Shown here piece after piece: positions 51,971-61,952 of a stretch of DNA of 64,000 nt. The DNA is from Salinibaculum sp. SYNS191. Lineage in GTDB: Archaea > Halobacteriota > Halobacteria > Halobacteriales > Haloarculaceae. The translations under genes were made by a program, and so were the position numbers. Under the pieces are notes generated by a model. It searched no databases. It saw only the letters and a list, made by a program, of their open reading frames with translations, and was not told the origin of the DNA. The DNA is taken from assembly GCF_037338445.1 (NCBI RefSeq), contig NZ_CP147838.1, forward strand, positions 1,488,001 through 1,552,000, written 5' to 3'. Numbering within the stretch: the stretch's first letter is position 1; each line of letters begins with the position of its first letter.

Positions 51971-53485
51971 TCACTCGGCCAGTGACAGTTCCACGCAGAA
52001 GACGGCTCCCGTCGGGTCGTTGTCTTCGACCCAGACGTCGCCGCCGTAGGTGTCGACCAGCGTCCGGACGAGGTGGAGGCCGATGCCGGTCCCCTTGCTG
52101 TCCAGCCCCTTCTCGCCCTTGCCGAAGATGTCCTCCTTGCGCTCGTCGGGGACGCCGGGGCCGTTGTCGGCGATGCGGACGGTCACCGTGTCGGCCTTCA
52201 CCTCTCCGGAGACGGTGACCTCGGGGACGCCCTCGTTGTGCTGGACGGCGTTTTTCAGGAGGTTACGGAAGACGGAATCGAGCATGTGGTCGGCCTCGAC
52301 CACGACGCGTGGCGCGGCCTCGACGCTGACGTCGGCCGCCGGGTAGGCACTGCGGAGGTCCTCGACTTCCGCCTCCAGAACCGCGCCGAGTGCGACCGAT
52401 TCGAGGTCCGGGTCGGCCTGGAGCATCACCTCCGCCATGTCGCGGGCCGTCTCGGTCAGGTCGACCGCGTTCTCGGCGCGGTCGACGAGTTTGTCGAGGT
52501 ACTCACGGTCCGCGTCGTCTAGCGACTCACCCAGCAATTCGGTGTACGAGAGGACGAGTTGCAGGTCGTTGCGGATGTCGTGGCGGACCACCTCGTTGAG
52601 GAGGTCGAGGTTGTCCCGCTGCTCCTGGAGCTGTCGCTCCATCTCCTTGCGCTCGGTAATGTCGTGGTTGACGGCGACGAACCGCTGTGGCCGCCCCTCG
52701 TCGTCGACGATGGGGGCGATGGTCTGGTTGACGACGAACCGCTCGCCGTCCTTGCGTTCGTTGACGAGTTCCGCGTGCCAGACCTCCCCGTCGAGGATAG
52801 TCCGCCACAGCCTGGCGTACAGTTCGTCCTCGTGGAAGCCGGATTTCAGGATCCGCGGGTTCGCGCCCAGCGCCTCCTCGCGCGTGTACCCGGTAATCTC
52901 CTCGAACGCCGGGTTGACGTACTCTATCGTGCCGTCGGTGTCCGTGATGACGATGGAGTGGCCGGCGTGTTCGACGGCCTTCTTGAACCCGCTGAGTTCC
53001 CGCTCGCGTTCGAGCCGTTCGAGTGCCGCCGTGGCGTTGGCACAGACCATCTCGACGAGCTGGCGGGTTCCCTCGTCGAAGGCGGCGGGGTCGGGCGACG
53101 CGACCAGTACGACGCCCTCGTCGTCCAGCGGAATGATAAACTCGCTGTCGAAGGGAGTGTCCGGGTTGTGGGTCGGCTCCGTCGAGAGGTCCGCGAACAG
53201 GTGGGGCTCGCCGGCCCGGAAGACGTCCCAGGCCAGGCTCCCCTCGCCCAGCGCCGGCGGTTCGTCGATGGCAGCCTCGACCGAATCGGTCCACTCAACC
53301 GGGACGAGCGCCCCGGCGTCCGCGTCGTGGAGGTGGACGCCGACCTGCGAGAGCCCGACCAGTTCCGAGATGGTGTCGGTCACGATGGCCGCGATGTCGG
53401 CGACCGACCCGGCCCGGATGAGGTCGTGCGTCGCCTCGAAGAGCGCCTGCCGCTGGCGGTCGCGCCCCGTGGCGTTTCCCTTCAT
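51971..53485 (-). CDS. Sensor histidine kinase, GAF-PAS-HisKA-HATPase
   Basis: 504 residues, no membrane segment. A GAF domain (FEATHDLIRAGSVADIAAIV to LERLERERELSG), a PAS domain (VEHAGHSIVITDTDGTIEYV, FEEITGYTREEALGANPRIL, a PAC tail RFVAVNHDITERKEMERQLQ), then the phosphoacceptor helix LLNEVVRHDIRNDLQLVLSY with H-box histidine, and an HATPase with N box (FRNLLKNAVQHNEG), G1 (IADNGPGVPDERKEDIFGKG) and G2 (KGTGIGLHLVRTLV). A cytosolic signal (light, redox or ligand) is likely. No response regulator lies beside it. The start at 53485 may be translationally coupled to a 38-codon frame upstream. Confidence 0.92.
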   Translation of the reverse strand: MKGNATGRDRQRQALFEATHDLIRAGSVADIAAIVTDTISELVGLSQVGVHLHDADAGALVPVEWTDSVEAAIDEPPALGEGSLAWDVFRAGEPHLFADLSTEPTHNPDTPFDSEFIIPLDDEGVVLVASPDPAAFDEGTRQLVEMVCANATAALERLERERELSGFKKAVEHAGHSIVITDTDGTIEYVNPAFEEITGYTREEALGANPRILKSGFHEDELYARLWRTILDGEVWHAELVNERKDGERFVVNQTIAPIVDDEGRPQRFVAVNHDITERKEMERQLQEQRDNLDLLNEVVRHDIRNDLQLVLSYTELLGESLDDADREYLDKLVDRAENAVDLTETARDMAEVMLQADPDLESVALGAVLEAEVEDLRSAYPAADVSVEAAPRVVVEADHMLDSVFRNLLKNAVQHNEGVPEVTVSGEVKADTVTVRIADNGPGVPDERKEDIFGKGEKGLDSKGTGIGLHLVRTLVDTYGGDVWVEDNDPTGAVFCVELSLAE

Positions 53486-53598
53486 GGCGACGCCGGCCCA
53501 CCGCCCGTCGACCGACCGGCCGTGCGGCCCGACTGGCGCTGATACTGGCCGTCCGACACGGGGCGAGACGGAGGCCCCGGCGACTCGTCGCTGCTCAT
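53482..53598 (-). CDS. Possible 38-residue ORF overlapping histidine kinase start
   Basis: MSSDESPGPPSRPVSDGQYQ with a Gly/Ser-rich end, terminating in ATGA shared with the kinase start codon. A TATA-like CGAATAAACG lies about 40 nt upstream. The composition is unremarkable, so it may be a leader reading frame coupling translation of the kinase, or chance. Confidence 0.3.
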   Translation of the reverse strand: MSSDESPGPPSRPVSDGQYQRQSGRTAGRSTGGGPASP

Positions 53599-53682
53599 TG
53601 GCTGAGGCTATCGTCCCGCCCTGAAAAAGCATACCGTTTATTCGACCGCTGTCTCGTAGCGATCTGCGCGAGCGCGGCCGTC

Positions 53683-55302
53683 TCAGTACGGCGCGACGTG
53701 GCCGTCCTTGCGCGGTTCGGTCGCGGCCGACAGCGTGCCGTCGTCCCAGCGGGCTATCTGTGCGCCGCCGAACTGGCTCGGCGGTTCGACGCGCACGTCG
53801 TGACCGCGGCGGGCGAGTTTCGACGCGACGCCGTCGGGCAGACGCTCCTCGATTGCGAGCGTGCCGTCCTCGCGGTAGCGCCAGCGCGGCGCGTCCAGCG
53901 CGGCCTGCAGCGGCATGTCGTAGTCGACGAGGTTGGCGAGCACCTGGAGGTGCCCCTGCGGTTGCATGTACCCGCCCATGACGCCGAAGGCGGCCCAGTC
54001 CTCGTCGCCGAAGCGGGCCAGGCCGGGCACGAGCGTGTGGAACGGGCGCTTGCCGGGTTCCAGGCGGTTCGGGTGGTCGGCGTCGAGCGTGAACGACGCG
54101 CCGCGGTTCTGTAGTGCGATGCCGGTGTCGCCGGCGACGACGCCGCTCCCGAAGCCCATGAACCGGGAGTTGATGAACGAGACGACGTTGCCCGCGCTGT
54201 CGGCGACGGTCAACAGGACGGTGTCGGCGTCCTCGCCGACCGGTCCGGGCGTGCCCACCTCGACATCGGTCAGCGGCTCGTCGCCGATGGCCGCCGCGCG
54301 CTCGCGGGCGTAGGACTTCTCGTGCAGCGCCTGCACTGGTTCGTACTCGGGGTCCGTGATGTGGTAGTGGCCGTCGGTGAAGGCCACCTTCATCGCCTCG
54401 GCGAAGGCGTGGACGCGCTCGGGACTGTCGTAGGGGTGGTCGCCAGCGCCGATCTCCTCGGCGACGTTGAGGGCTTCGAGCGCAATCTGACCCTGGTTGT
54501 TCGGCCCGAGTTCGAACACCTCGACGCCGTCGTAGGTGGTCGACAGCGGGTCGGGCCACTCCACCTCGAAGTCGGCCAGGTCGTCGACAGTCATGAATCC
54601 GCCCTTGTCCTGAATCTCGTCGGCGATTGCCTCGGCGACGTAGCCCTCGTAGACCACGTCCGCGCCCTCCTCGGCGATGGTTTCCATCGTCGCGCCGAGT
54701 TCGGGCAGGCGGACCGTCTGCCCGACGCCCGGGGACGCGCCGTCGAAGAGGAAGGCTTCGCGTGCGTGGGCGTCGGTGAACAACTCCTCGCCGTGTTCCC
54801 ACTGGGCGGCGACCACCTCGGTGACGGGGTAGCCCTCGGTCGCGTAGCGCATGGCCGGCCCGAGCGCGTCGGCGAGCGTCAGGCGGCCGAGTTCCTGCAC
54901 GGTCGCCTCCCACCCGCGGGCGGTGCCGGGCACGGTGACGGCGTGGGGGCCGAACTCGGGCATCGACACCTCGGCGGGGTCGGTATCCTCCTCGTCGGCG
55001 ACGGCGTCGCGGACGCGCTCGCGGGTCGCGCCCTCGGGAGCGCCGCCGGACGCGCGCATCGCACCCACGTCGCCGTCGGCGGTCCGGTAGCAGGCGAAGA
55101 CGTCGCCGCCGAGGCCGGTGCTGGTGGGTTCGACGACGTTCAACGCGGCGGCGGTGGCGACGGCGGCGTCGAAGGCGTTGCCGCCCGCCCTCAGCAGTTC
55201 CCGGCCCGCCGCGGCGGCGAGTGGCTGGCTCGTGGCGACGACGCCCTCGGGCGCGTAGACGGTGGGTCGGCGCGACGCGAAGCGGTCGAGGTCGGGGTCC
55301 AT
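53683..55302 (-). CDS. ggt: Gamma-glutamyltransferase (Ntn hydrolase)
   Basis: 539 residues. VVATSQPLAAAAGRELLRAGG and NAFDAAVATAAALNVVEPTS, then GLGGDVFACYRTADG are the family start; processing between large and small subunits should occur at the Thr of EDADTVLLTVADSAGNVVSF, and FINSRFMGFGSGV with PGKRPFHTLVPG completes the active site. It cleaves gamma-glutamyl bonds; haloarchaea use gamma-glutamylcysteine as thiol, a likely substrate. No Sec or Tat signal is seen, so it is probably cytoplasmic, unlike bacterial GGT. Start at 55302 avoids a frame extension across the next gene. Confidence 0.92.
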   Translation of the reverse strand: MDPDLDRFASRRPTVYAPEGVVATSQPLAAAAGRELLRAGGNAFDAAVATAAALNVVEPTSTGLGGDVFACYRTADGDVGAMRASGGAPEGATRERVRDAVADEEDTDPAEVSMPEFGPHAVTVPGTARGWEATVQELGRLTLADALGPAMRYATEGYPVTEVVAAQWEHGEELFTDAHAREAFLFDGASPGVGQTVRLPELGATMETIAEEGADVVYEGYVAEAIADEIQDKGGFMTVDDLADFEVEWPDPLSTTYDGVEVFELGPNNQGQIALEALNVAEEIGAGDHPYDSPERVHAFAEAMKVAFTDGHYHITDPEYEPVQALHEKSYARERAAAIGDEPLTDVEVGTPGPVGEDADTVLLTVADSAGNVVSFINSRFMGFGSGVVAGDTGIALQNRGASFTLDADHPNRLEPGKRPFHTLVPGLARFGDEDWAAFGVMGGYMQPQGHLQVLANLVDYDMPLQAALDAPRWRYREDGTLAIEERLPDGVASKLARRGHDVRVEPPSQFGGAQIARWDDGTLSAATEPRKDGHVAPY

Positions 55303-55483
55303 GACACCGCGTTCGGACGCCCACCGAAAACCTCTGTCGACAGGGGTCGCCACTGTGCGAACCGGCCGCACACCCGGGACGAAATCTAGAACGACTCCGA
55401 ACTGATTTCGGCCGAACTCTGAAAAATGGCTATTTATTGATGGTTCTACCGGGCGGGTGGAGGCGCAGTCCTCCAGAGAACAC

Positions 55484-55996
55484 ATGACAGGAACGAACCC
55501 AACGAGACGTGAGGTCCTCCGTGCGAGTGCAGCAATCGGCGCGGTCGGTCTCGGCGCGACCGGGACGGCCGTCGCCGCGCCCGGCAAGGGCGACGAGCAG
55601 GGCAACGGCAAGATCTTCGGCCGCGTCTGGGCCAACGACGTTCTCTACCGGACGAACGTCGTGAAGGTGCTCGACGACGAACCGCAGGCCAGCGACGTCA
55701 TCTACTTCGTCAACGACGGGACGACGGCGTCGCTGCCGCCCAACGGCGGCGTCAACGGCGGCGGGTCGCCGTTCGTCTCCGAGTCGGCACCGGGCGACCG
55801 GGACTGGAACGGCGGGCAGTGGGTCCACTACAGCGCCCAGCTCGCCGACGGCGTCACGCTCTCGGAGCCGCTGACGTCCGAATCTGACGTTCTCGCCGCC
55901 GAAGAAGCCGGGCAACTCACAATCAGCAAGGGCCGCCCGGACATCGCAGGCGCGCCGCCGAACTTCTTCGTCTGCCCGCTGAACGGCCGGGCGTAG
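55484..55996 (+). CDS. Tat-exported protein of unknown function
   Basis: 170 residues. TNPTRREVLRASAAIGAVGL is a twin-arginine signal (TRREVL) with a cleavage near AVAA-PGKG. The mature protein, about 130 residues, has GKIFGRVWANDVLYRTNVVK, SDVIYFVNDGTTASLPPNGG and WNGGQWVHYSAQLADGVTLS; it is acidic, has a single Cys near the end and no recognised catalytic motif. Start at the ATG at 55484 gives a standard signal; a GTG at 55457 would lengthen it. A TATTTATT box at about 55431 supports transcription here. Confidence 0.78.
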   Translation: MTGTNPTRREVLRASAAIGAVGLGATGTAVAAPGKGDEQGNGKIFGRVWANDVLYRTNVVKVLDDEPQASDVIYFVNDGTTASLPPNGGVNGGGSPFVSESAPGDRDWNGGQWVHYSAQLADGVTLSEPLTSESDVLAAEEAGQLTISKGRPDIAGAPPNFFVCPLNGRA

Positions 55997-56024
55997 CAGG
56001 GCCGCTCGACGGGAAACGGTCCCC

Positions 56025-56579
56025 TCACTCGCGGTCGAACCGCTCGGCCGCCGACTCGAAGCCCAGTTCCGACTGTTCCTCGGCCCGGCGGGACTCCCGC
56101 TCGGCGACCGCCTCCGGGTCGGGGTTCACGTCGTCGTCGACCCGCGCCCACGACCCGTGGACCTTGGCGTGACACCACCGACAGAGGTAGACGGTAATCT
56201 CGTGGGTCGGGTCGCCCTCCCCTTCGGACGAGGCGTCGGCGTAGGAGAGGTGGTGTTCCTCCAGCAGCGGCCGGGCGTCGTCGTGGGCCATCCGCACCTC
56301 TTCGAGGCCACAGCGGATGCACGCCCGGTCGCGGTTGCGACACCGGAAGTGCGGGCAGTCGGCCCACTCCCAGGGCCCCGTCGGCCCCTCCTCCTCCGGT
56401 GGCCCGGCGACCGGACACTGGAACTCCTCGCGACTGCGGGCGTCCGCGAACTCGGGGTCGCGCTCGCCGTGTTCGACCGCGAAGCGGCACTTGCCCCCGT
56501 CGGTGAGGTGGTCACAGCGGTCGACGTGAGCGTAGGGGTCGTCGACGCCGACGGCGGTGCCCGCGTCGGTCTTCTCCAT
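56025..56579 (-). CDS. HNH-like zinc-binding protein
   Basis: 184 residues, rich in Cys/His pairs: CDHLTDGGKCRF, FQCPVAGPPEEEGPTG...WADCPHFRCRNRDRACIRCG, LLEEHHLSYAD and LCRWCHAKVHGSWARV. The last two, E-HH ... C-xx-CH-xx-VH, form the metal and catalytic core of HNH nucleases; the others look like one or two additional zinc sites. It may be a restriction-type or repair nuclease, or a catalytically silent zinc protein. Start at 56579 (MEKTDAGTAVGVDDPYAHVD) is preferred over an upstream extension. Confidence 0.8.
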   Translation of the reverse strand: MEKTDAGTAVGVDDPYAHVDRCDHLTDGGKCRFAVEHGERDPEFADARSREEFQCPVAGPPEEEGPTGPWEWADCPHFRCRNRDRACIRCGLEEVRMAHDDARPLLEEHHLSYADASSEGEGDPTHEITVYLCRWCHAKVHGSWARVDDDVNPDPEAVAERESRRAEEQSELGFESAAERFDRE

Positions 56580-56740
56580 GTCACTCCGGTGGAGCCCCGC
56601 ACCCTTCAGTCCGACGCCCCGACGGGTCGTGGACCGAGAGAGTCGACGAGCGTCCCCGAGAGAGCCCCCACCGGGAGTGGAATTTCTCATTTGATAATTG
56701 CACGCATAGCTTTTTAATCCGATTAGAGAATGTCTGGAGT

Positions 56741-58465
56741 ATGACCACTTCGGCAGGAGGCCGATTGAGACAGCGGTACGAGGACCTCCTCTGGTCGACG
56801 ATGGAGGCCCTCGGGGTCACGGAGTCCATCGAGCGGAAGGTGCTCGTGGCAATCGGGCTCCAGTTCGCCGTCTCTGTTGCACAGCTCGTGTTGCCCTTTC
56901 TCGTCTCGGGCGTCGTCTGGTACGCGCTGGCCGGCGCGCTCTTTCTCGCGGCCGCCGCTGCGTTCGTCAACACGATACTCATCATCCGGCGGGACTTCGT
57001 CGAGCCGATTCAGGGACTCGAAGCCCGGGCGAGCGACATCGCGGCCGGGGAACTCGACGGCGACGTCCACCGGACCGACCAGCCCGACGAAATCGGGAGC
57101 CTGACCAACGCCTTCGCCGACATGCACGGCTACCTCCAGACGGTCTCCGAGCAGGCCGCGGCGCTGGCCCGGCAGGACTTCGACGACCCCGTCCTCGACG
57201 AGGACGTCCCCGGCTCCTTCGGCGACTCGCTGCGGACGATGGCCGAGAGCCTGCGGGACTACACGGAGGAACTGGAGACGATGACCGACGAACTGGAGGC
57301 CCGCTCCGAACGGCTGCAGGCGCTGGTCACCGAGTTCGGTGCGGCCGCCGAGCGCGCCAAGCGGGGCGACCTCACCGCGACCATCGACGCGGACGTGGTC
57401 GAGGCGGACGACGAGACCTACCGCGAGGTCGTCGAGAACTACAACGAACTCGTCCGGACGCTCGGGGACACCGTCGGCGAGGTCCAGACCTTCGCCGCCG
57501 ACGTCGACGGGGCCAGCGACGAGGTGGCCGCGAGCATGACCGAGGTCGACGACGCCAGCGACGAGGTGGCCCGCTCGGTCCAGGAGATATCCGACGGCGC
57601 TGACGAGCAGACCGGGCAGTTGCAGACCGTCGCCGACGAGATGAAGAGCCTCTCGGCGACCGTCGAGGAGATAGCCGCCTCCGCCGACGAGATGGCGGGG
57701 ACCGCCGACGAGGCCGCCGAGCGCGGCCGGTCGGGGCAGGAGCGTGCCAACGACGCCATCGACGAACTGGACGAACTGGAGGCCAGCATCGGCGAGACGG
57801 CCGCGGCCGTCGAGGACCTCGTCGCCCAGATTGGCGAGATAGACGAGATCATCTCCTTCATCAACGACATCGCCGAGCAGACCAACATGCTGGCGCTGAA
57901 CGCCTCCATCGAGGCCGCCCGCGCGGACGGCTCCGGCGACGGGTTCGCGGTCGTCGCGGACGAAATCAAGGGGCTCGCGGAGGAGACCCGCGAGTCCGCG
58001 GAGGAGATATCCGGCCGCATCGGCGAGATACAGGCCGAGGCGGGCGAGACCGTCGACGACGTCCAGCGGATGAACGAGCAGGTCTCCGACAGCGTCGACA
58101 CCGTCGAGGCGGCACTGGCTGACTTCGAGGACATCGTCGGCGTCATCGAGGAGATAAACGGCACCGTCCAGGAGATAAGCGACGCGACCGACGAGCAGGC
58201 CGCGACCGCACAGGACGTCGTCGGGATGGTCGACGAGGTGGCGAGCATCGGCGAGCAGACCGCCTCCGAGGCGGAGACGGTCGCTGCGGCCGCCCAGGAA
58301 CAGACGGCGACCATCTCCGAGGTGACCACCAGCGTCCAGTCGCTGTCCAGCGGGGCCGACGACCTCAAGTCGCGGCTCGCCGACTTCACGGTCGCCGAGG
58401 CTGACGCCGGGATCGGCGGGGCCGACGGGGTGTCGGCCCAGCAGGTGCCACAGCCACAGGACTGA
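56741..58465 (+). CDS. Chemotaxis transducer (methyl-accepting, HAMP, two membrane helices)
   Basis: 574 residues. Two membrane helices (KVLVAIGLQFAVSVAQLVLP, SGVVWYALAGALFLAAAAAF) are joined by only a few residues, so there is no external sensory domain. HAMP regions follow (DFVEPIQGLEARASDIAAGE, then a second at about 200), and the long coiled coil carries the signalling tip FINDIAEQTNMLALNASIEA followed by ARADGSGDGFAVVADEIKGL. Glu/Gln pairs for methylation are present (EEI, EQ). It should act through CheA/CheW to bias archaellum rotation. No che gene is adjacent; with no extracellular domain it may sense a cytoplasmic or membrane cue or a partner protein. Confidence 0.93.
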   Translation: MTTSAGGRLRQRYEDLLWSTMEALGVTESIERKVLVAIGLQFAVSVAQLVLPFLVSGVVWYALAGALFLAAAAAFVNTILIIRRDFVEPIQGLEARASDIAAGELDGDVHRTDQPDEIGSLTNAFADMHGYLQTVSEQAAALARQDFDDPVLDEDVPGSFGDSLRTMAESLRDYTEELETMTDELEARSERLQALVTEFGAAAERAKRGDLTATIDADVVEADDETYREVVENYNELVRTLGDTVGEVQTFAADVDGASDEVAASMTEVDDASDEVARSVQEISDGADEQTGQLQTVADEMKSLSATVEEIAASADEMAGTADEAAERGRSGQERANDAIDELDELEASIGETAAAVEDLVAQIGEIDEIISFINDIAEQTNMLALNASIEAARADGSGDGFAVVADEIKGLAEETRESAEEISGRIGEIQAEAGETVDDVQRMNEQVSDSVDTVEAALADFEDIVGVIEEINGTVQEISDATDEQAATAQDVVGMVDEVASIGEQTASEAETVAAAAQEQTATISEVTTSVQSLSSGADDLKSRLADFTVAEADAGIGGADGVSAQQVPQPQD

Positions 58466-58503
58466 CCGGACGCTTTTTCACCCGACCGGGAGAGGACCAG
58501 CGT

Positions 58504-58917
58504 ATGCGCGTCGTCCACGAGACAGACGAGGTCATCGGGAGCGACGAGGGGCCGGAGCGGCGCGTCCTCGCGACGGACGTGGAGGTGGCCGACTCGACGC
58601 TCTCGCAGGCGAAGGGGCTGATGTTCCGAAGCGAGGTCCCCGACGGCTACGCGCTCGTGCTGGACGTCGGCTCCGGCGGCGGCCTGTGGCCGTTCTCGGA
58701 GGGGCCGCCCCGGCAGTTCGTCCACATGCTGTTCATGCGCGTGCCCATCGACGTGCTCTGGCTGGACGGCGAGCGGGTCGTCGAGACCGCCAGCCTGTCA
58801 CCGTGGACGGGGATGGGGATGGCCAGGGCCGACCGCATCGTCGAGCTGCCCGCCGGCGCGACCGACGGGATAACCGTCGGCGACACGGTCCGCGTCGAGG
58901 GCCTAGACGACGGGTAG
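58504..58917 (+). CDS. DUF192 family protein
   Basis: 137 residues. STLSQAKGLMFRSEVPDGYA, the FVHMLFMRVPIDVLWLDGER block and GMGMARADRIVELPAGATDG match the DUF192 beta-sandwich (M-F x10 h-x-M-x-P-h-D-h). Function in general is unknown, perhaps binding a ligand outside the cell, although no signal is present here. A CTTTTT box about 28 nt before the ATG supports a leaderless start. Confidence 0.88.
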   Translation: MRVVHETDEVIGSDEGPERRVLATDVEVADSTLSQAKGLMFRSEVPDGYALVLDVGSGGGLWPFSEGPPRQFVHMLFMRVPIDVLWLDGERVVETASLSPWTGMGMARADRIVELPAGATDGITVGDTVRVEGLDDG

Positions 58918-58947
58918 GCGAGCCGGGACCAAACCGGCAAAAGGCAA

Positions 58948-58957
58948 GTTTATAACG
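58948..58957 (+). promoter_or_regulatory. TATA box of isopropylmalate/citramalate synthase gene
   Basis: GTTTATAACG is centred about 44 nt before the GTG at 58996, predicting a short 5' leader starting near 58978. That leader contains an ATG at 58989 opening a 17-codon frame (to a TGA at 59040-59042) that overlaps the start of the synthase gene in another frame. Confidence 0.55.
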
Positions 58958-58995
58958 CTGCACGACAGGAGGAGTGAGTAGGGTCAACATGACCA

Positions 58996-60534
<1,539 letters not shown>

Positions 60535-60550
60535 GCGCCGGTTTCATCCA

Positions 60551-60562
60551 TTTTTCGAAAAA
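60551..60562. terminator. Symmetrical T/A terminator
   Basis: TTTTTCGAAAAA, a perfect palindrome, sits between two convergent genes (stops at 60534 on + and 60598 on -). It supplies a T5 tract for both directions and is a likely bidirectional terminator. Confidence 0.6.
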
Positions 60563-60597
60563 CGCGGCTGCACACGCACGTCTACCGGTCGGCCAGG

Positions 60598-61266
60598 CTA
60601 TCGTCCGTCCCCGTCGACGAGCGCCGCGACGTCGTCCAGCCCGCCGACCTCGTAGGTCGGGTCGACGGCCAGCGACCGGTCGGCGTTGTGGTCCCGGCGG
60701 AGGAAGGCCACGTCCAGGCCCGCCCGCTGGCCGGCGACGACGTCGCTCTCGCTGTCGCCGACGTACAGCGGGTTCGACACCGAGAGGTCGGCCATCGCCT
60801 CCTCCAGAAAGGTCGGGCGGGGCTTCTTTCTGGTCAGGCTCTCGCGGGTGGGCGAGCGGGCGCGGACCGTCCCGAAGTGGTGGGCGAGGTCGTAGTGGTC
60901 GAGGACGAACTCGACGATCCGGGTCTGGTTGTTGCTGACGATGCCGGTCGGCGCGTCCAGGTCGGCGAGCGCGTCGACGTCGTCGTAGGGTGCCTTCCGG
61001 CCGGCCGTGGTCTCGGCGCGGAGGGCCTCGTCCACGCGGTCGTCGCGGTAGCGCCACAGCCGCTCGGGGTCGAGCCCGTAGCGCTCGCTGACCGCGCGGA
61101 GTTCGTCGTCGGCGACCGCGAGGCTCAGCGTGTCCACGGCGTCCGCCGGCGGGTCGTCGATACCGGCATCCAGCAGGGAGGTACGTGCCGCGTCGACCAG
61201 CGCCGTCTCGTCACCGAGGGTGACGATGACACCGTCGTGGTCCAGCAGCAGCGAGTCGTAGGCCAT
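60598..61266 (-). CDS. HAD-superfamily hydrolase (phosphoglycolate phosphatase-like)
   Basis: 222 residues. Motif I LLLDHDGVIVTLGDE (Asp10, Asp12), motif II GIVSNNQTR, motif III TRKKPRPTFLEEAM, motif IV YVGDSESDVVAG. The cap domain is helical. Substrate unknown: phosphoglycolate- or sugar-phosphate-like. It overlaps the upstream bifunctional nuclease gene by one base (TGATG), so the two are co-translated. The start at 61266 (MAYDSLLLDHDG) is the sensible one. Confidence 0.88.
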   Translation of the reverse strand: MAYDSLLLDHDGVIVTLGDETALVDAARTSLLDAGIDDPPADAVDTLSLAVADDELRAVSERYGLDPERLWRYRDDRVDEALRAETTAGRKAPYDDVDALADLDAPTGIVSNNQTRIVEFVLDHYDLAHHFGTVRARSPTRESLTRKKPRPTFLEEAMADLSVSNPLYVGDSESDVVAGQRAGLDVAFLRRDHNADRSLAVDPTYEVGGLDDVAALVDGDGR

Positions 61267-61733
61267 CAAAACAGCGGGTCGTCGTCCAGCCCCGAATCCT
61301 CGTCGGTTTCGAACGCGTCCGGCGGGCGGCCGGCCTCGTCGACCACCTCGTCGGAGACGATGATGGGGCAGTCCACGCGGAGGCCGAGCGCGATGCCGTC
61401 GGAGGGGCGGGCGTCGAAGACGGCCTGCTTGCGCTCGCCGCCGTGGTACTGCTCGGTGTCGATTTTGGCGTAGAAGGTGCCGTCGGCCAGGTCGTCGATG
61501 CGCACGCGGTCGATGGCCGCCCCGAACTCCGCGACCATCTCGACGAAGAGGTCGTGTGTCAGCGGGCGCTCGAAGGGCTCGCCCTCCAGGGCGAGTTGCA
61601 TCGACTGGGCCTGGTCGGAGCTGATGAAGATGGGGATGAGTTCGCCGCGGGCCTTCAGGACGACGACGGGCGCGCCGGGACCTTCGTCGCTGACGCCGAC
61701 CCCGACGCCCTCGACCGTAGCCTCGTGTTCCAT
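61266..61733 (-). CDS. Bifunctional nuclease family (DUF151) protein
   Basis: 155 residues. VVVLKARGELIPIFISSDQA, LTHDLFVEMVAEFGAAIDRV, GTFYAKIDTEQYHGGERKQA and VFDARPSDGIALGLRVDCPI are the conserved blocks of the BFN/DUF151 family, with an Asp/Glu-rich tail. Plant and some bacterial members show RNase/DNase activity; the archaeal role is not established. Overlaps the HAD hydrolase by one base. Confidence 0.88.
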   Translation of the reverse strand: MEHEATVEGVGVGVSDEGPGAPVVVLKARGELIPIFISSDQAQSMQLALEGEPFERPLTHDLFVEMVAEFGAAIDRVRIDDLADGTFYAKIDTEQYHGGERKQAVFDARPSDGIALGLRVDCPIIVSDEVVDEAGRPPDAFETDEDSGLDDDPLF

Positions 61734-61952
61734 GCACGTGGCTACGGGAGCAGGGTATGAAAAGACTGTCCGCGTAGCGCGCGCTGGCCGCGCCTCCCAC
61801 CGAGAGTCGGACTTCGCCCCGCCAGGACGGTCCGAGCCGAATTAATCCGGATTAAATCCGATTTGACGACGCTTAATTCGGCCAAATTCGGGCAGTAGAC
61901 GGTTTGAGCGCGTCCCCCCTTCAAGTGAGTCCGGGCCACAGCCGAGAGTGCG

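Noticed and set aside
51971-55324. 1117-residue minus-strand frame joining the kinase to upstream DNA
   Set aside because: The upstream part is the wrong frame of the gamma-glutamyltransferase and reads as Arg-rich shadow; the kinase starts at 53485.
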